Below, one piece after another: positions 18,081 to 28,793 of a DNA stretch of 64,000 nucleotides (position 1 is the first letter of the stretch; the number at the start of each line of letters is the position of its first letter). A program made the translations under genes and the position numbers. The notes beneath the pieces were generated by a model. That model was given only the letters and a program-made list of their open reading frames with translations, was not told the DNA's origin and did no database searches. The stretch is from CAVWCQ01 sp963753545 (GTDB taxonomy: Bacteria > Chloroflexota > Anaerolineae > Aggregatilineales > Aggregatilineaceae), in contig CAVWCQ010000008.1 of NCBI GenBank assembly GCA_963753545.1, positions 3,658,001 through 3,722,000 on the forward strand, read 5' to 3'.

Positions 18081-18914
18081 ATGACCAGCCCTGTAGACTA
18101 TCTATTGATTGGACATATCTCGGCGGATGTCACCCCCGACGGTTTCCGGCTGGGCGGAACAGTTTCCTATGCGGCACACACTGCGGCTGCCTTTGGGCTG
18201 CGAGTTGGAATCCTGACCAGCGCCGCCCCAGATGAACCTCTGCTTGCTGGGCTGCCCCCCGAAGCGACGGTTATTAACGTCCCGGCAGAGCATACAACAA
18301 CTTTCGACAACCGCTATGATGGCTCCCAGCGCACTCAATACCTCTATGATCGCGCCGCGCCACTAAGCCTCGATGTACTGCCTCCTGCGTGGCGGCAGAC
18401 CCCTCTGGTTCATATTGGACCGATTGCCTACGAAATCGATCCAGCCTTGATCACTGCCTTCGGCGGGAGCCGTGTGTGCGTTACTCCACAGGGGTGGATG
18501 CGCCGGACCGATGCTGATCACCGCGTCCAGTGGATTCCCTGGGCCGAGGCGGACACCGTGCTTCCTCAAGTGACATTGGCTGTTCTGAGCGAAGAAGATA
18601 TTCGTAAGAATGCAGAGATCGAGGCACAGTTTGCCCGCCAGTCGCAGGTTCTGGTCGTAACTCGTGCCGAGCGCGGCGGGACCATTTACCAGGATGGACA
18701 GGTCTGGAACTTCAGCGCTGTGCCTGCTGATCAGCTTGATCCCACCGGAGCAGGCGATGTTTTTGCGACCTCGCTGCATATCGCCTGGGCACGTACGGGC
18801 AGCCTGGAACGCGCGGTTCGGATTGCGGCGCGGCTTGCTGCACATTCGGTTACGCGTGTTGGATTCGCAGGCGCTCCTACTCAGGCAGAGATCGATCAGG
18901 CGTTTTCATTCTAA
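18081..18914 (+). CDS. PfkB-family sugar/nucleoside kinase
   Basis: About 277 residues. The ribokinase fold is shown by IGHISADVTPDGFRLGGTVSYAA near the N-terminus and by DPTGAGDVFATSL near the C-terminus, the PfkB signature with the catalytic aspartate and anion hole. The substrate is unknown. The lid region is short and it lacks the usual asparagine-rich ADP contacts of ribokinase, so sugar identity is open. I chose the ATG at 18081, which has GGAAGAG six bases upstream, over 18063, which has none. Confidence 0.85.
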   Translation: MTSPVDYLLIGHISADVTPDGFRLGGTVSYAAHTAAAFGLRVGILTSAAPDEPLLAGLPPEATVINVPAEHTTTFDNRYDGSQRTQYLYDRAAPLSLDVLPPAWRQTPLVHIGPIAYEIDPALITAFGGSRVCVTPQGWMRRTDADHRVQWIPWAEADTVLPQVTLAVLSEEDIRKNAEIEAQFARQSQVLVVTRAERGGTIYQDGQVWNFSAVPADQLDPTGAGDVFATSLHIAWARTGSLERAVRIAARLAAHSVTRVGFAGAPTQAEIDQAFSF

Positions 18915-19053
18915 ATTCACAAATTATGACTATTGGTATATTGCCCTCTGATAAAAATGATATATATTAGACAATCATCGGACAACGGTTTCTATAGTTA
19001 TCGTTCGAAGGATTGAGACAGAGAGGATAGAGCGCATTTCGCGCCGATTTAGC

Positions 19054-19596
19054 ATGACCGACACTTCATCCAACAATGCACCCCAGGACGCTGGGCGCGA
19101 ACCCCAACCCCTCAACCCGAACGGCCTACAGGCATTTTCCACCCTTGGCGAGTTTTTAGAGCAAGATGGATGGTTTCCGCAGCAGGTCGATAGCAAACAC
19201 ATCTACCGTACTTTCTTTTCGAGCAAACACGGCGATTTCCGCTGCTTTGCCCAGATTATGGTCAACCTGGAACAGTTTCTCTTTTATGCCTCTGCGCCTG
19301 TGCGCGTTCCCGAAGAAGATCGGATCGCGATTGCCGAATTTATCACCCGCGCCAATTATGGGATTCGCATTGGTAACTTCGAGATGGATTACTCTGACGG
19401 CGAAGTGCGCTATAAAACCAGCCTGGATTTCGAAGGCGAAACACTCAGCTATAATCTTATTCGCCATACCATTTACCCGGCAGTTCTCACCCTGGATCGG
19501 TACATTCCGGGCCTGCTGAGTGTGATCTATGGCGGTATGACGCCCTTTGAAGCTATTGAGGACGTCGAAAAAGGCGGCGAGCCGAGCAACCCATAA
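19054..19596 (+). CDS. YbjN-domain protein
   Basis: 180 residues. The fold resembles YbjN/type III secretion chaperone-like proteins: LGEFLEQDGWFPQQVDSKHIYRTFF, then FRCFAQIMVNLEQFLFYASAPVRVPEE, IAEFITRANYGIRIGNFEMDYSDGEVRYKTSLD. There is no signal peptide or membrane segment. It is probably a cytosolic binding or chaperone-like protein. No partner is evident. The upstream 140 bases are AT-rich and probably hold the promoter. Confidence 0.7.
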   Translation: MTDTSSNNAPQDAGREPQPLNPNGLQAFSTLGEFLEQDGWFPQQVDSKHIYRTFFSSKHGDFRCFAQIMVNLEQFLFYASAPVRVPEEDRIAIAEFITRANYGIRIGNFEMDYSDGEVRYKTSLDFEGETLSYNLIRHTIYPAVLTLDRYIPGLLSVIYGGMTPFEAIEDVEKGGEPSNP

Positions 19597-19629
19597 CCAA
19601 TCCAACCAGATAAGGGGATAGCGGATCAG

Positions 19630-21241
19630 ATGATCGACCAGATTTTGCTCAATGCGCGCATCACGACACTCGATCCGAACCAGCCACAGGCAACGGCCCT
19701 GGCAATCAGCCGCGACCGGATAACCGCCGTTGGCAATGACGATTTGATCCGCTCCCTAGCTCGCCCCACAACAACAATCATCAATCTCGGTGGGCGGCCT
19801 GTCATTCCTGGCCTGACCGATGCCCACATCCACTGGGAAGGCGTTGCCCTCAGCCTGAAAAGCGTGAATGTGTTTGAAGTGCCCAGCAAAGCCGAGGCAC
19901 TGCTCCGCGTTGCCGAACGCGTCCGCCAATCTGCACCTGGAGAATGGATCGTCGGGCGAGGCTGGTCGCAGACGTACTGGCCTGAGCAGATTTTCCCCAC
20001 AGCCTCTGATCTGGACCGTGTTGCCCCCAACAACCCGGTTTACCTGGCGGCAAAGAGCGGTCATGCAGCCTGGGTGAATACATTGGCACTCAAGGCTGCC
20101 GGAATCACCGCCAACACAGCGGATCCGGCAGGGGCCAGTATTCACCGTGATGCAACCGGGCAGGCGACGGGTATTCTGCTGGAGTCCCCAGCCATGCAGC
20201 TTGTCCAGACCCAGATTCCCAGCCTGTCACCCGATCAAAAAGCCGATCTCATGCTCGAAGCGCAGCAGCTTGCCTGGGCAGCGGGGTTAACCAGCATCCA
20301 CGATTACGACGATCCAAGCTGCATGGTCGCCCTGCAAATTCTGCGCGAACGGGGCGAACTGGGTCTTCGCGTGGTCAAAAACATCAATGATCCGTTTGTC
20401 CACCATGCACACGAACTCGGCATCCGCTGGGGTTTTGGTGATGAATGGCTGCGCATTGGCGGTGTCAAAATATTTGCTGATGGCGCGCTGGGACCGCGAA
20501 CCGCCCACATGATTGACCCTTACGAGGGGGATCCGGACAATTATGGCATCGTCGTCACCGACAAAGAGGTGATTTACGAACTGGTCAGTAAAGCCAGCGC
20601 CGCCGGGCTGCCCTCGACGATTCACGCCATTGGGGATCGGGCGGTACATGATGTGCTGGATGTGTATGAGGCTGTGCGCGGCGAAGAAGCCCAGCGCGGC
20701 ATTCCCCGATCGGCACGGCGTCACCGCATCGAACACGTCCAACTGATCCACCCCAGCGACGCGCACCGCCTGGGCCAACTCGGTGTGATCGCCTCTATGC
20801 AGCCGATCCATGCCACATCCGATTTTGAGATGGCGGATCGCTACTGGGGCAGCCGAGCCAAGTACAGTTACAACTGGCGCTTGCAAATCGAAGTCAGGCG
20901 CGGTGCTGGCCTTCGGGTCTGATGCGCCAGTCGAACCATTTGAGCCACTGAAGGGCGTTTATGCCGCTGTCACGCGGCGGCGTCCCAACGGCGCGCCGGG
21001 GCCGGATGGCTGGTATCCTGAAGGGCGGCTGGATATGGATACGGCGCTGCGCGGCTTCACACAAGGCCCTGCATATGCTGCCGGGATGGAACACGACCTG
21101 GGCACCCTCGCGCCGGGCTTCCTGGCTGACCTGCTGGTTCTGGACCGCGATCTGACCACCATCTCGCCCGATGAAATCCTGGAAACGCGGGTGCTGGGCA
21201 CGATGATCGGCGGCGTCTGGCGGCATCGCATCTTCGACTAG
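19630..21241 (+). CDS. Amidohydrolase, YtcJ-like (one frameshift)
   Basis: About 536 residues after correction. This metal-dependent hydrolase of the amidohydrolase superfamily has the composite beta-sandwich start (LNARITTLDPNQPQATALAI), the metal motif in PGLTDAHIHWEG, IHAIGDRAVHDVLDVYE, HRIEHVQLIHP, and LAFGSDAPVEP with the conserved aspartate near the end. The frame breaks at the AAA of 20885-20887; removing one A joins WRLQ to SKSGAVLAFGSD. Substrates of YtcJ-type enzymes are mostly unknown (N-substituted formamides in some). It is 34 bases after the YbjN gene. Confidence 0.85.
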
Positions 21242-21269
21242 AACAGGCGAAATAATTCTTTGGGATCAA

Positions 21270-21465
21270 TTGGGCGCAGCGGCTTAGCGGCTTTGCCGCA
21301 CGCAAAGCAGCGCCCAATATGCATCAAGTTAAGAAACAGACGTTGTGGGTAGCGGGCGCAGGCCCTCATCCCCTGCCCCTTCCCCCACAGCTTCGCGGGG
21401 GGAAGGGGAAAACGATTTAGAAAAAAGCGTTCCCTTGCTTAAATTGACACAAATCGGGTGCTGTT
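21270..21465. repeat. Intergenic mosaic repeat R1, copy A
   Basis: Part of a 650-base gap after the amidohydrolase gene. It begins with GGCTTAGCGGC/CACGCAAAGCAGCGCCC-type sequence and GTTAAGAAACAGACGTTGTG. It then has a hairpin CCCCTTCCCCC (21376-21386) with its complement (21398-21408). It ends in TTAAATTGACACAAAT. The 79 bases from 21363 match 46375-46453 with only two differences by eye. Parts also recur at 31102-31349. Confidence 0.75.
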
Positions 21466-21544
21466 TGCCGCGACCCTACAAAATATCCAAAAGGGCTTTT
21501 TCGTTTGGACTTAAGCCCATTTAAAAATCAACAAAACAGCCGTT

Positions 21545-21825
21545 TGTGATCGGTTCGAGGCCGAAAAAGGCTCATAATGATCTATTTACCAGCGTTTAGT
21601 GATCATTTTGCCGCGCCGGTTCAGCCGAGAAAAAGCGCAAGTTGATCACTTCTTCTCGTGGCGATCCGCCAAATCAATGTTTTTCGGGGGTGTGACTAAC
21701 CATTTCCTAACTCAGCATCAGCCCGTAAAAAACAAAGGCAATTTGCGAAGAGCGCAAAGAAATATGCTGCGGCAGTTATATATAGAATACACCAGTTCTT
21801 TCCCTAAAATACTCCTTTAAAGTTG
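21545..21825 (-). repeat. Intergenic repeat R2, copy 2
   Basis: A diverged copy of 551-830 in the opposite orientation. The identical 18-base core is at 21650-21667. Upstream (in element orientation) the GAGTATT...AGAAC...TTCTATA block aligns with the copy 1 promoter, but TTGACA is replaced by TTTTAG, so the promoter looks degraded. The rest of the gap (21466-21544 and 21826-21893) shows nothing I can assign. Confidence 0.5.
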
Positions 21826-21893
21826 AACTTTAAGTACTAATTTTGAGATGAAGATGAAAAAAATGGAGCGTCAAAACGGCGCTCCATTTATGT

Positions 21894-23084
21894 TTAGCGG
21901 AGTTGAATATCCAGCCGGGTCGTTTTGCCATCCTGGATGATAGCGGTCCCATCGTAACGCAGGATATTGCGGATACGTACAAAAACGCGGTATTCGCCAG
22001 CGGGAAGATCGCCGCGGGTGTAATTCTCGCCCATGATAGGGTCCGAATTGACATTATCGTTGGCATAACTGTAAGCGTAAAATTCCTGCCCCGTCTCCAC
22101 GGAGCGGATGGTGATCATCGTGTCGTAAACGCGGCTGCCGCCCCGATCCAGCATCGTCCCAGCCAGCGTGCCAAAGGTCGGCCAGGGGCGCACCCACAGA
22201 TCCGGGTTATACGTGCTGCCATAGTCGTAAGGGTCTGCGATACGCACTTCCAGGTGCAGATGAGCGCCCAGGGCAACACCGCTTGAACCGACCTCGCCAA
22301 TCTTCTCGCCCATCTCAATACGCTGTCCGGTCTGAACATCTATCTCGGACATGTGTCCATAGAGCGAATAAAGCATTTGCCCGTTGGAAGCAGGCATATC
22401 GTGCTGGATAACAACCAGATTGCCATAAAAGTCTGTCTGCGGGCCAAACTGTTGGGTGGCGTCGGTGCCCGCATAAAAAATATAACCGGAGGCAACCGCG
22501 TGAATATCCGTGCCCATCACATTCGGGATATCCACGCCATGATGCGGTTTAAACTGCCCGCCGCCCGTTGAGCCGTAGGGGTAACTGCGAGAGAGATAGT
22601 CAATCACCTGTCCGCTGGAATCGCGGGGAAACGGTCGGGCAAAGTAGTAATGATCGGCCACTGCGTTTGGATCGGATACCAGCGCCACTTCAGCCGGAGG
22701 TGCAACGGTTTGCAACTGCACCTGAGTCGAGCGCGGCGTGTTGGTGGGATAGAGGAGCAGGGTGCTGGTTGATTCAGGCGTGAAGGTCATTGTTGGAGCC
22801 AGGGTCGCTGTTGGGGTCAGCGTGGCAGTGGGCAGCGCCGTTGGCGTATAAGTGGGCCAGGGCGTCACTGTCGGGACCTCAGTTGCCACCTGCTGCATAG
22901 CAATCAATGTTCCCAATTCATCTACCGTTGGGCTGGCCTGAATCACAGGAGCAGTTTGTGTTGTGCCTGTTCCACCCGATTTCGCCTCGCCGCCGCACCC
23001 TGCCAGCAACACTGCTACCAATAAGATGCCGAGCCCAATCAGGCCCGGCAGTCCCGGCATTTTCCGAACCGAATACCATCCCAC
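21894..23084 (-). CDS. M23 family peptidase, lipoprotein
   Basis: About 396 residues. The signal peptide ends in LLVAVLLAGCGG, a lipobox. A Thr/Pro-rich linker (about 65-125) leads to a peptidase M23/LytM domain (about 145-290) with the zinc ligands in KPHHGVDIPN and GAHLHLEVRI. About 100 further residues form a beta-rich tail. M23 enzymes cut peptidoglycan cross-bridges; in a thin-walled or wall-poor Chloroflexi the target is uncertain. GTG at 23084 has GAGG eight bases upstream; ATG at 23060 is the alternative, and the 23171 frame start is too far out. Confidence 0.85.
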   Translation of the reverse strand: MGWYSVRKMPGLPGLIGLGILLVAVLLAGCGGEAKSGGTGTTQTAPVIQASPTVDELGTLIAMQQVATEVPTVTPWPTYTPTALPTATLTPTATLAPTMTFTPESTSTLLLYPTNTPRSTQVQLQTVAPPAEVALVSDPNAVADHYYFARPFPRDSSGQVIDYLSRSYPYGSTGGGQFKPHHGVDIPNVMGTDIHAVASGYIFYAGTDATQQFGPQTDFYGNLVVIQHDMPASNGQMLYSLYGHMSEIDVQTGQRIEMGEKIGEVGSSGVALGAHLHLEVRIADPYDYGSTYNPDLWVRPWPTFGTLAGTMLDRGGSRVYDTMITIRSVETGQEFYAYSYANDNVNSDPIMGENYTRGDLPAGEYRVFVRIRNILRYDGTAIIQDGKTTRLDIQLR

Positions 23085-23202
23085 CGTGTCTACCTCGTAT
23101 CTGAAATTCCTAACGTCCCCAATCTCCTTTCTCCAGGTAATGGGGGAAGTTGAGGAGAATACCAAGGGCACAACTCCATTGCGCGAGTTCTGTTGATCTC
23201 CT

Positions 23203-24801
23203 TTAAGCGTTTAATCCAGCGCGTTCTTCCGCCGCTGCAATAACTGCTTCACGCACCACGCGCGCATGCTCCAACAGGGATTTGACGTCATCCTGGTAGC
23301 GCGTCTTTTGATCCGCATCTTCCAAGTTTACCGCATTCACACGAACGTTCAATGCCGCACCTTCGACAGCAGCCATTCCCATCAACGCGGCGACGGCGGC
23401 ATCACTGACTGCATTTTTATTGCCCTGCCGGGCCACTTTTTCAGAAAGCTGCATCGCTTCCAGAGCCATCCGCGCCACGCTGAGGGGCACATCAGACGCC
23501 CGAATCATGCCGGATTGGATCGCTGCCGCACGGCTCGGATCGTCTTTGGGCAAGCGGTAGGCGTCCATGACCATGTTAAACGCAGTGATATCTTCGTCAA
23601 TGGCGTCCAACAGGCGCTGCCGCAGGTCACCCGCCGCCGCCACAATCGCATTCATTGTCTCGTGCGTCTCGGCATAACTTTTCTTGGAGACAGTCAACCG
23701 CGCTACCATTTCGGCTAACGCCGCGCTCAGCGATCCAGCTAAAGCAGCAACCGCGCCGCCGCCTGGAGTCGATGTGCCTTCGGAAACAGCGTTCACAAAG
23801 GCCGTAGGGATGATGGAAGCTGCGCCCACTGCCGGAACCTGGCGCGTTGCTCCTTCGGGAACCGGCGGTTCTTCCTGGGCCAGCGGTGACGGTTCGGCCT
23901 CGGCGGTCTGAATCCGGTATTCAAGCACCTGATCGATTTCAAATTTATCGAGCTGCAAATACCAGCGTGCCGCCTCAACAAAAAATTCCTGTGGGGCGAG
24001 ACCTACCAGTTCGCTGTGGGTGATGCGCACGCCGTGACGATCCGCTTCGCGCCGGATCATCTCAACGACGCGGTAAACCGGGGTTTTCTGGTAATTGGTC
24101 AGGTTCATCGACACCTGGGCCTGTCCCTCGACCAGGAAGCCGTTAGCCTTGATAAAACGCAGCCCGCCGTTTGAGTGGCGAATTGCCTTGGCGATCTTCG
24201 TCGCGATGTCCACGTTGTCGGTGTTCAGATACACATTAAAAGCAACCAGGGGAGGCCGAGCGCCGACCACCGACGCGCCCGCCGAACCCAGTTCCGCCGG
24301 GCCAAAATCGGGCATCCGGTCAGGATCGGTGCGAATCGCGTCTCGCAATTGCTCGTACTGAAATTTACCGCTGCGCAGATTGGCCAGATTTTCGCGGTCA
24401 GGACGAGTCGCCGCCGACTCATACAGATAGACGGGGATATTCAATTCATCGCCAACCCGCTGGCCCAACCGCTTCGCCATCGCGATACACTCGTCCATTG
24501 CCACATCGCGGATCGGGACAAACGGCACGACATCCGACGCGCCCAGGCGGGGATGTTCGCCCGTATGCTGGGCCATATCGATCATCTTTGCTGCCGTTTT
24601 GATCCCCGCAAACGCGGCCCGTTCGACTGCTTCCGGCTCTCCGACAAAGGTTACAACCGTCCGGTTATGATCGGCGTCGCTGCTGGTATCCAGGACATGG
24701 ATTGGCGCAGCCTGCTGCATCGCTTTGACAATCGCCTCGACAACCTCGGCACGGCGTCCTTCACTAAAATTGGGGATACACTCAACAAGTGGTCTTTTCA
24801 T
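23203..24801 (-). CDS. ftcD: Glutamate formiminotransferase / formiminotetrahydrofolate cyclodeaminase
   Basis: About 532 residues starting MKRPLVECIPNFSEGRR. The N-terminal two-thirds is the formiminotransferase (DVVPFVPIRDVAMDECIAMAKRLG, HTGEHPRLGASD, GFLVEGQAQVSMNLTNYQ). The C-terminal about 190 residues are the cyclodeaminase four-helix domain (STPGGGAVAALAGSLSAALAEMVARL). It transfers the formimino group of formiminoglutamate to tetrahydrofolate and then releases ammonia, ending one branch of histidine degradation. Together with hutU it implies histidine catabolism via formiminoglutamate. The fused form is typical of animals and some bacteria. It is divergent from dnaG. Confidence 0.95.
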   Translation of the reverse strand: MKRPLVECIPNFSEGRRAEVVEAIVKAMQQAAPIHVLDTSSDADHNRTVVTFVGEPEAVERAAFAGIKTAAKMIDMAQHTGEHPRLGASDVVPFVPIRDVAMDECIAMAKRLGQRVGDELNIPVYLYESAATRPDRENLANLRSGKFQYEQLRDAIRTDPDRMPDFGPAELGSAGASVVGARPPLVAFNVYLNTDNVDIATKIAKAIRHSNGGLRFIKANGFLVEGQAQVSMNLTNYQKTPVYRVVEMIRREADRHGVRITHSELVGLAPQEFFVEAARWYLQLDKFEIDQVLEYRIQTAEAEPSPLAQEEPPVPEGATRQVPAVGAASIIPTAFVNAVSEGTSTPGGGAVAALAGSLSAALAEMVARLTVSKKSYAETHETMNAIVAAAGDLRQRLLDAIDEDITAFNMVMDAYRLPKDDPSRAAAIQSGMIRASDVPLSVARMALEAMQLSEKVARQGNKNAVSDAAVAALMGMAAVEGAALNVRVNAVNLEDADQKTRYQDDVKSLLEHARVVREAVIAAAEERAGLNA

Positions 24802-25008
24802 GGCGCGAACGATGTCAGGCCCCTTTCTGGTTGGTTCAAATTTATTATTCACACTCGTGTATTGCTACCGCACTGGGTGATCTTTGTCAAAATTGGTTGT
24901 GAGGTGGGTGCGGTTGCATGGCGCAACAGCGTGGCGCGGTTGCGTGAACGGGTTGTACCTTCTATAATTTTAATCTACTTCTGCGGCGATTGGTGGGGCC
25001 CCTCAATA

Positions 25009-27026
25009 ATGTCAACTGTAGATGACGTAAAAGCCCGCCTGGACATTGTTGACGTGGTATCTGGCTACGTCAACCTGATTAAGGCTGGCCGCAACTACAA
25101 GGCCCTGTGCCCTTTTCACCAAGAGCGGACACCCTCGTTTATCGTCTTTCCGGATACCCAAACCTGGCGCTGTTTTGGCGCGTGTGGCGAAGGCGGCGAC
25201 ATTTTTGGCTTTGTCATGCGTGCCGAAGGATGGGATTTTAGCGAGGCCCTGCGCGAACTCGCCAAACGCGCCGGGGTCGAGGTGGCATCGTATACCCCGG
25301 AAACAACCGAGCAGCAGGCACAGTCGGACAGGCTGCGCGACCTTTTGGAAGAGGCAGCGCGCTTCTTTCACACTCAACTTCTCAAATCCCCTGCCGGGCA
25401 GATCGCGCGGGATTATTTGCAGCGGCGCTACCTGGACGAACAAACTATCGAAGACTTTGCCCTGGGTTATGCCCCCCATGACTGGCATCAGGCCACGCAC
25501 CATTTGCAGTTGGAAGGCTATACCCAGGACGAAATCATCGAAACGGGTATCGCCATCCACAGCGAAGAAAAAAAATCAGTGTATGATCGGTTCCGTCACC
25601 GCCTGATGATCCCGATCCGCGATGGACGAGGGCGTACGGTCGGTTTTGGCGCGCGCGCGTTGAACAAAGACGACAATCCTAAGTATCTGAACTCACCCCA
25701 AGGGCCGCTTTTTGATAAAAGCCGTTTGCTGTTCGGGCTGGATATGGCCCGCCGTTCGATCCGCGAGACGGAAACGGTGGTGGTGGTCGAAGGCTATATG
25801 GATGTGATGCAGGCGCACCAGGCCGGATTTACCAACGTGGTCGCCCAGATGGGAACGGCGCTCACCGAACCACAGCTTCACCAGTTGGATAAATATGCCA
25901 GCCGCCTGATCCTGGCCCTGGATCCCGATGCGGCGGGTGTGCACGCAACGATGCGCGGTCTAGACGTAGCCCGGCAAACGCTCAACGACGAAAAACGGGT
26001 CTCTTTTGATCCGCAGGGAATGATGCGTTACACTGGCATGTTGGAACTGGATTTGCGGGTTGTGAGTCTGCCGGGCGAGCAAGACCCAGACGAATTGATC
26101 CATGATAACCCGGAAGCGTGGGAACAATTGATCGCAAGTGCCATTCCAGTCGCTGATTATGTGATTCAGCAGGGCACGGCGCATCTGGCCCACAACGCAT
26201 CCATGCAGGAACGAGAAGCGGTAGCGCGGGAACTGCTGCCCATTTTAACGGCAACAGAAAGCGACCTACAGCGCAACGGGAACATCCAGGCACTTGCCCG
26301 CCGGGTGCGGATCGATGAACGCATCCTGATCCAGTGGTCCCGCCAGCGGCAGGCTGCCGAAACAAGGCCCCAGCTCAGGCTGAAGGAACAGCGCAGGCTG
26401 GCAGGGCGTCCGGTTCTTCCAACTATTCCAGCCTTTAGCGGGCCGCCGGGGCAGTCACCCCCACGTGAAGGTTTTTGTCTGGCCTTGCTGATCCAACAGC
26501 CTGACCGGCTCTATGCGGCAAACCGGAAACTGCGCCAATTGCAGGGGCAGGATGAAACTCTGGCAGAAGTATTAGGCCCGTTGGGCGCCAGATGATTTCA
26601 ACCGACCTGATCACCGGGAGATTTTCCAGGGATTGGCGCAGGGACTTTACCAGGACGATTTCGAACCGCTCGAATATCTGTACAGATACCTGCCACCCGA
26701 ACTGGTGCAAACCGTCGAGCAGTTGCAGGTCACACAAATGGAGACGTTTCGCCAGGGGCTGTCTGGCCCACTGGCGGCTGAACTCCAATCTATTCTGCGG
26801 GACCAGGTGCGGAGCAATGCTCTACCCGAACCCGACACCGAGTTATTGGTTCAAGAAGCGCTGACGCTGCGCCATCACGCGGCTGGAACGCGAATTGCAC
26901 GAGTATTATTTTTTGCAGCAGGATGCTCAAGCATTGGACAGTTCTGTAACAGACGATTATTATCACAGCACTATGGAAGCAACTTGTCGAGCGCGGCAAT
27001 TGATCGCGCTTGCCCTCAGCAGATGA
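25009..27026 (+). CDS. dnaG: DNA primase (two frameshifts)
   Basis: About 671 residues after correction. It makes RNA primers for replication. The zinc domain (CPFH...CFGACGEGGD), the RNAP-like core (GFGARALNKDDNPKYLNSP, VVEGYMDVMQAHQAG as TOPRIM, LALDPDAAG) and a C-terminal helicase-interaction region are present. The frame breaks near 26583-26589 (after EVLGPLG, resuming PDDFNRPDHREIFQ) and near 26876-26882 (after TLRHH, resuming RLERELHEYYF). Each is one extra base. The true stop is TGA at 27024-27026. The ATG at 25009 is the only start consistent with the family. rpoD follows 75 bases later, the classical macromolecular synthesis pairing. Confidence 0.93.
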
Positions 27027-27100
27027 AAAGTCTGGCCCGAGATGTCTAGGTGTTCGACCGTTGATACGGATGCATACGTCGTGATCGACGTCAGGAACTC

Positions 27101-28783
27101 ATGGCACAACATCTAAACAAGAAGCACAATCAAGAAGCTGCGACCACCGTCGAGGAACTCATCGCGAAGGGTCGCCGGGAAAAACAGCTTGACGAAGCCG
27201 AAATTCTGTCACTGTTTGATGATCCCGACAGTGAAGAAGCTCAGGCGTTGTTTGATCAACTTGAAGAACTGGGTGTCGAGATTATTTCTGACGGCACAGA
27301 CAGCGTATATGTCGATGAGCCAGATGATGTTGATCTGGATATGGGCGATTTTGAAGGGACCGAAAATGATGTCGATATAACCCGACTAGAGGTCACTTCG
27401 CTGGACAACGATCCTGTACGGCAGTATCTGAAAGAAATCGGGCAGGTTCAACTGCTCGATCCTGACCGAGAAACATGGTTGTCGGCTCAGATTGCTGCTT
27501 ACAACCTGCTGATGACGACCAAGCAGCGCCTGACCGCGCAGAATGAATGTACGCCCCAACCCTGTGAACTGCTCATCACTATTTATGAGCACCTGCTTAA
27601 TCACTGGCAGCGGGTGATGACCGGGGTCACCAAACTGAATATTGAACCACCTATAGCCGATCTGCTGATCAGCGAAGCGCAAAATCTGCGGCGATCCTGG
27701 AGCAGCCCGGAACCCTCCTACGTTCGCCTCTACCTGGAACAGGGCGACTGGGGCCGCGATGATAACTGGAACAAGGTCGCGACCAGCCTGTTCGATGTGT
27801 TCCAGGCGCTTTACCTGATTCCTGTTTCGCTGCAAGACCGGCTGAATGAAGATTATCTGACGCATGAAGGCTGGCCGGATCGGGATACGTTCTGGGCCTG
27901 GATGAGTGGCAACCGCGAGAGTTTTGACACCCTCATCGAAGAGGAATTCGGACACATCGATGAGCGCGGCCCACAAGCGGCAGAGGCGCTCACCCGCGCT
28001 AATCTGCGTCTGGTGGTCAGCGTGGCAAAACGATACATGGGACGCGGCATCAACTTCCTTGATTTGATCCAGGAAGGCAACATCGGCCTGCTGCGCGCCG
28101 TCGAGAAGTTTGATCACACCAAGGGTTTCAAGTTCAGCACCTATGCGACGTGGTGGATTCGACAGGCGATCAGCCGCGCCATCGCAGATCAGGCGCGCAC
28201 GATCCGTATCCCCGTGCATATGGTCGAAACGATCAACCGCCTGATGCGCGTGCAGCGCGATCTGATTCAGGAACTTGGCTCTGAACCCACCGCCGAGCAG
28301 ATCGCCCTGGAAATGGACTTTCTGACGCCGGAAGAAGTACAGCAAATTCGCGACGCGTGGAACTCCGACCAAAAAATGGATCCGTCGCTGGCCCGCAAGC
28401 TGCGCCGCGCGGCGAATAAGGTCCGGCGTATTCTGCGCATTTCGCAAGAACCCATGTCACTGGAAATGCCTGTTGGACAGGAAGATTCCAGCCTGTTCGG
28501 GGACTTCATCGAAGACGACAAAATTCTTGGTCCCGTGGATGCCGCAGCGCGCCAACTTCTCAAAGAACAGATTCGCGGGGCGCTGTCTGTTTTAAATACG
28601 CGCGAGCGTGAAGTGCTCGAAATGCGGTTCGGCCTCTCGGATGGGCAGGAACATACTCTGGAAGAAGTGGGGCGGCATTTTGGCGTCACGCGCGAACGCA
28701 TCCGCCAGATCGAAGCGAAGGCGCTGCGCAAACTGCGCCATCCGAACCGGAGCCACCCGCTGCGAGACTATCTCGAACTTTAG
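27101..28783 (+). CDS. rpoD: Housekeeping RNA polymerase sigma factor (SigA/RpoD)
   Basis: 560 residues. Region 1.1-like acidic N-terminus (VEELIAKGRREKQLDEAEI), 1.2 (DPVRQYLKEIGQVQLL), a non-conserved insert of about 160 residues, region 2 (NLRLVVSVAKRYMGRGINFL, FSTYATWWIRQAISRA), region 3 and region 4 (HTLEEVGRHFGVTRERIRQI). Region 2.4 and 4.2 are standard, consistent with the TTGACA/TATAAT promoters seen elsewhere in the window. It lies downstream of dnaG. Confidence 0.97.
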   Translation: MAQHLNKKHNQEAATTVEELIAKGRREKQLDEAEILSLFDDPDSEEAQALFDQLEELGVEIISDGTDSVYVDEPDDVDLDMGDFEGTENDVDITRLEVTSLDNDPVRQYLKEIGQVQLLDPDRETWLSAQIAAYNLLMTTKQRLTAQNECTPQPCELLITIYEHLLNHWQRVMTGVTKLNIEPPIADLLISEAQNLRRSWSSPEPSYVRLYLEQGDWGRDDNWNKVATSLFDVFQALYLIPVSLQDRLNEDYLTHEGWPDRDTFWAWMSGNRESFDTLIEEEFGHIDERGPQAAEALTRANLRLVVSVAKRYMGRGINFLDLIQEGNIGLLRAVEKFDHTKGFKFSTYATWWIRQAISRAIADQARTIRIPVHMVETINRLMRVQRDLIQELGSEPTAEQIALEMDFLTPEEVQQIRDAWNSDQKMDPSLARKLRRAANKVRRILRISQEPMSLEMPVGQEDSSLFGDFIEDDKILGPVDAAARQLLKEQIRGALSVLNTREREVLEMRFGLSDGQEHTLEEVGRHFGVTRERIRQIEAKALRKLRHPNRSHPLRDYLEL

Positions 28784-28793
28784 CGGCGGCCCC

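Noticed and set aside
18063..18081. Upstream ATG as PfkB start
   Set aside because: No ribosome site; the next ATG has GGAAGAG at good spacing.
23203..24801. Separate formiminotransferase and cyclodeaminase genes
   Set aside because: One continuous frame carries both domains.
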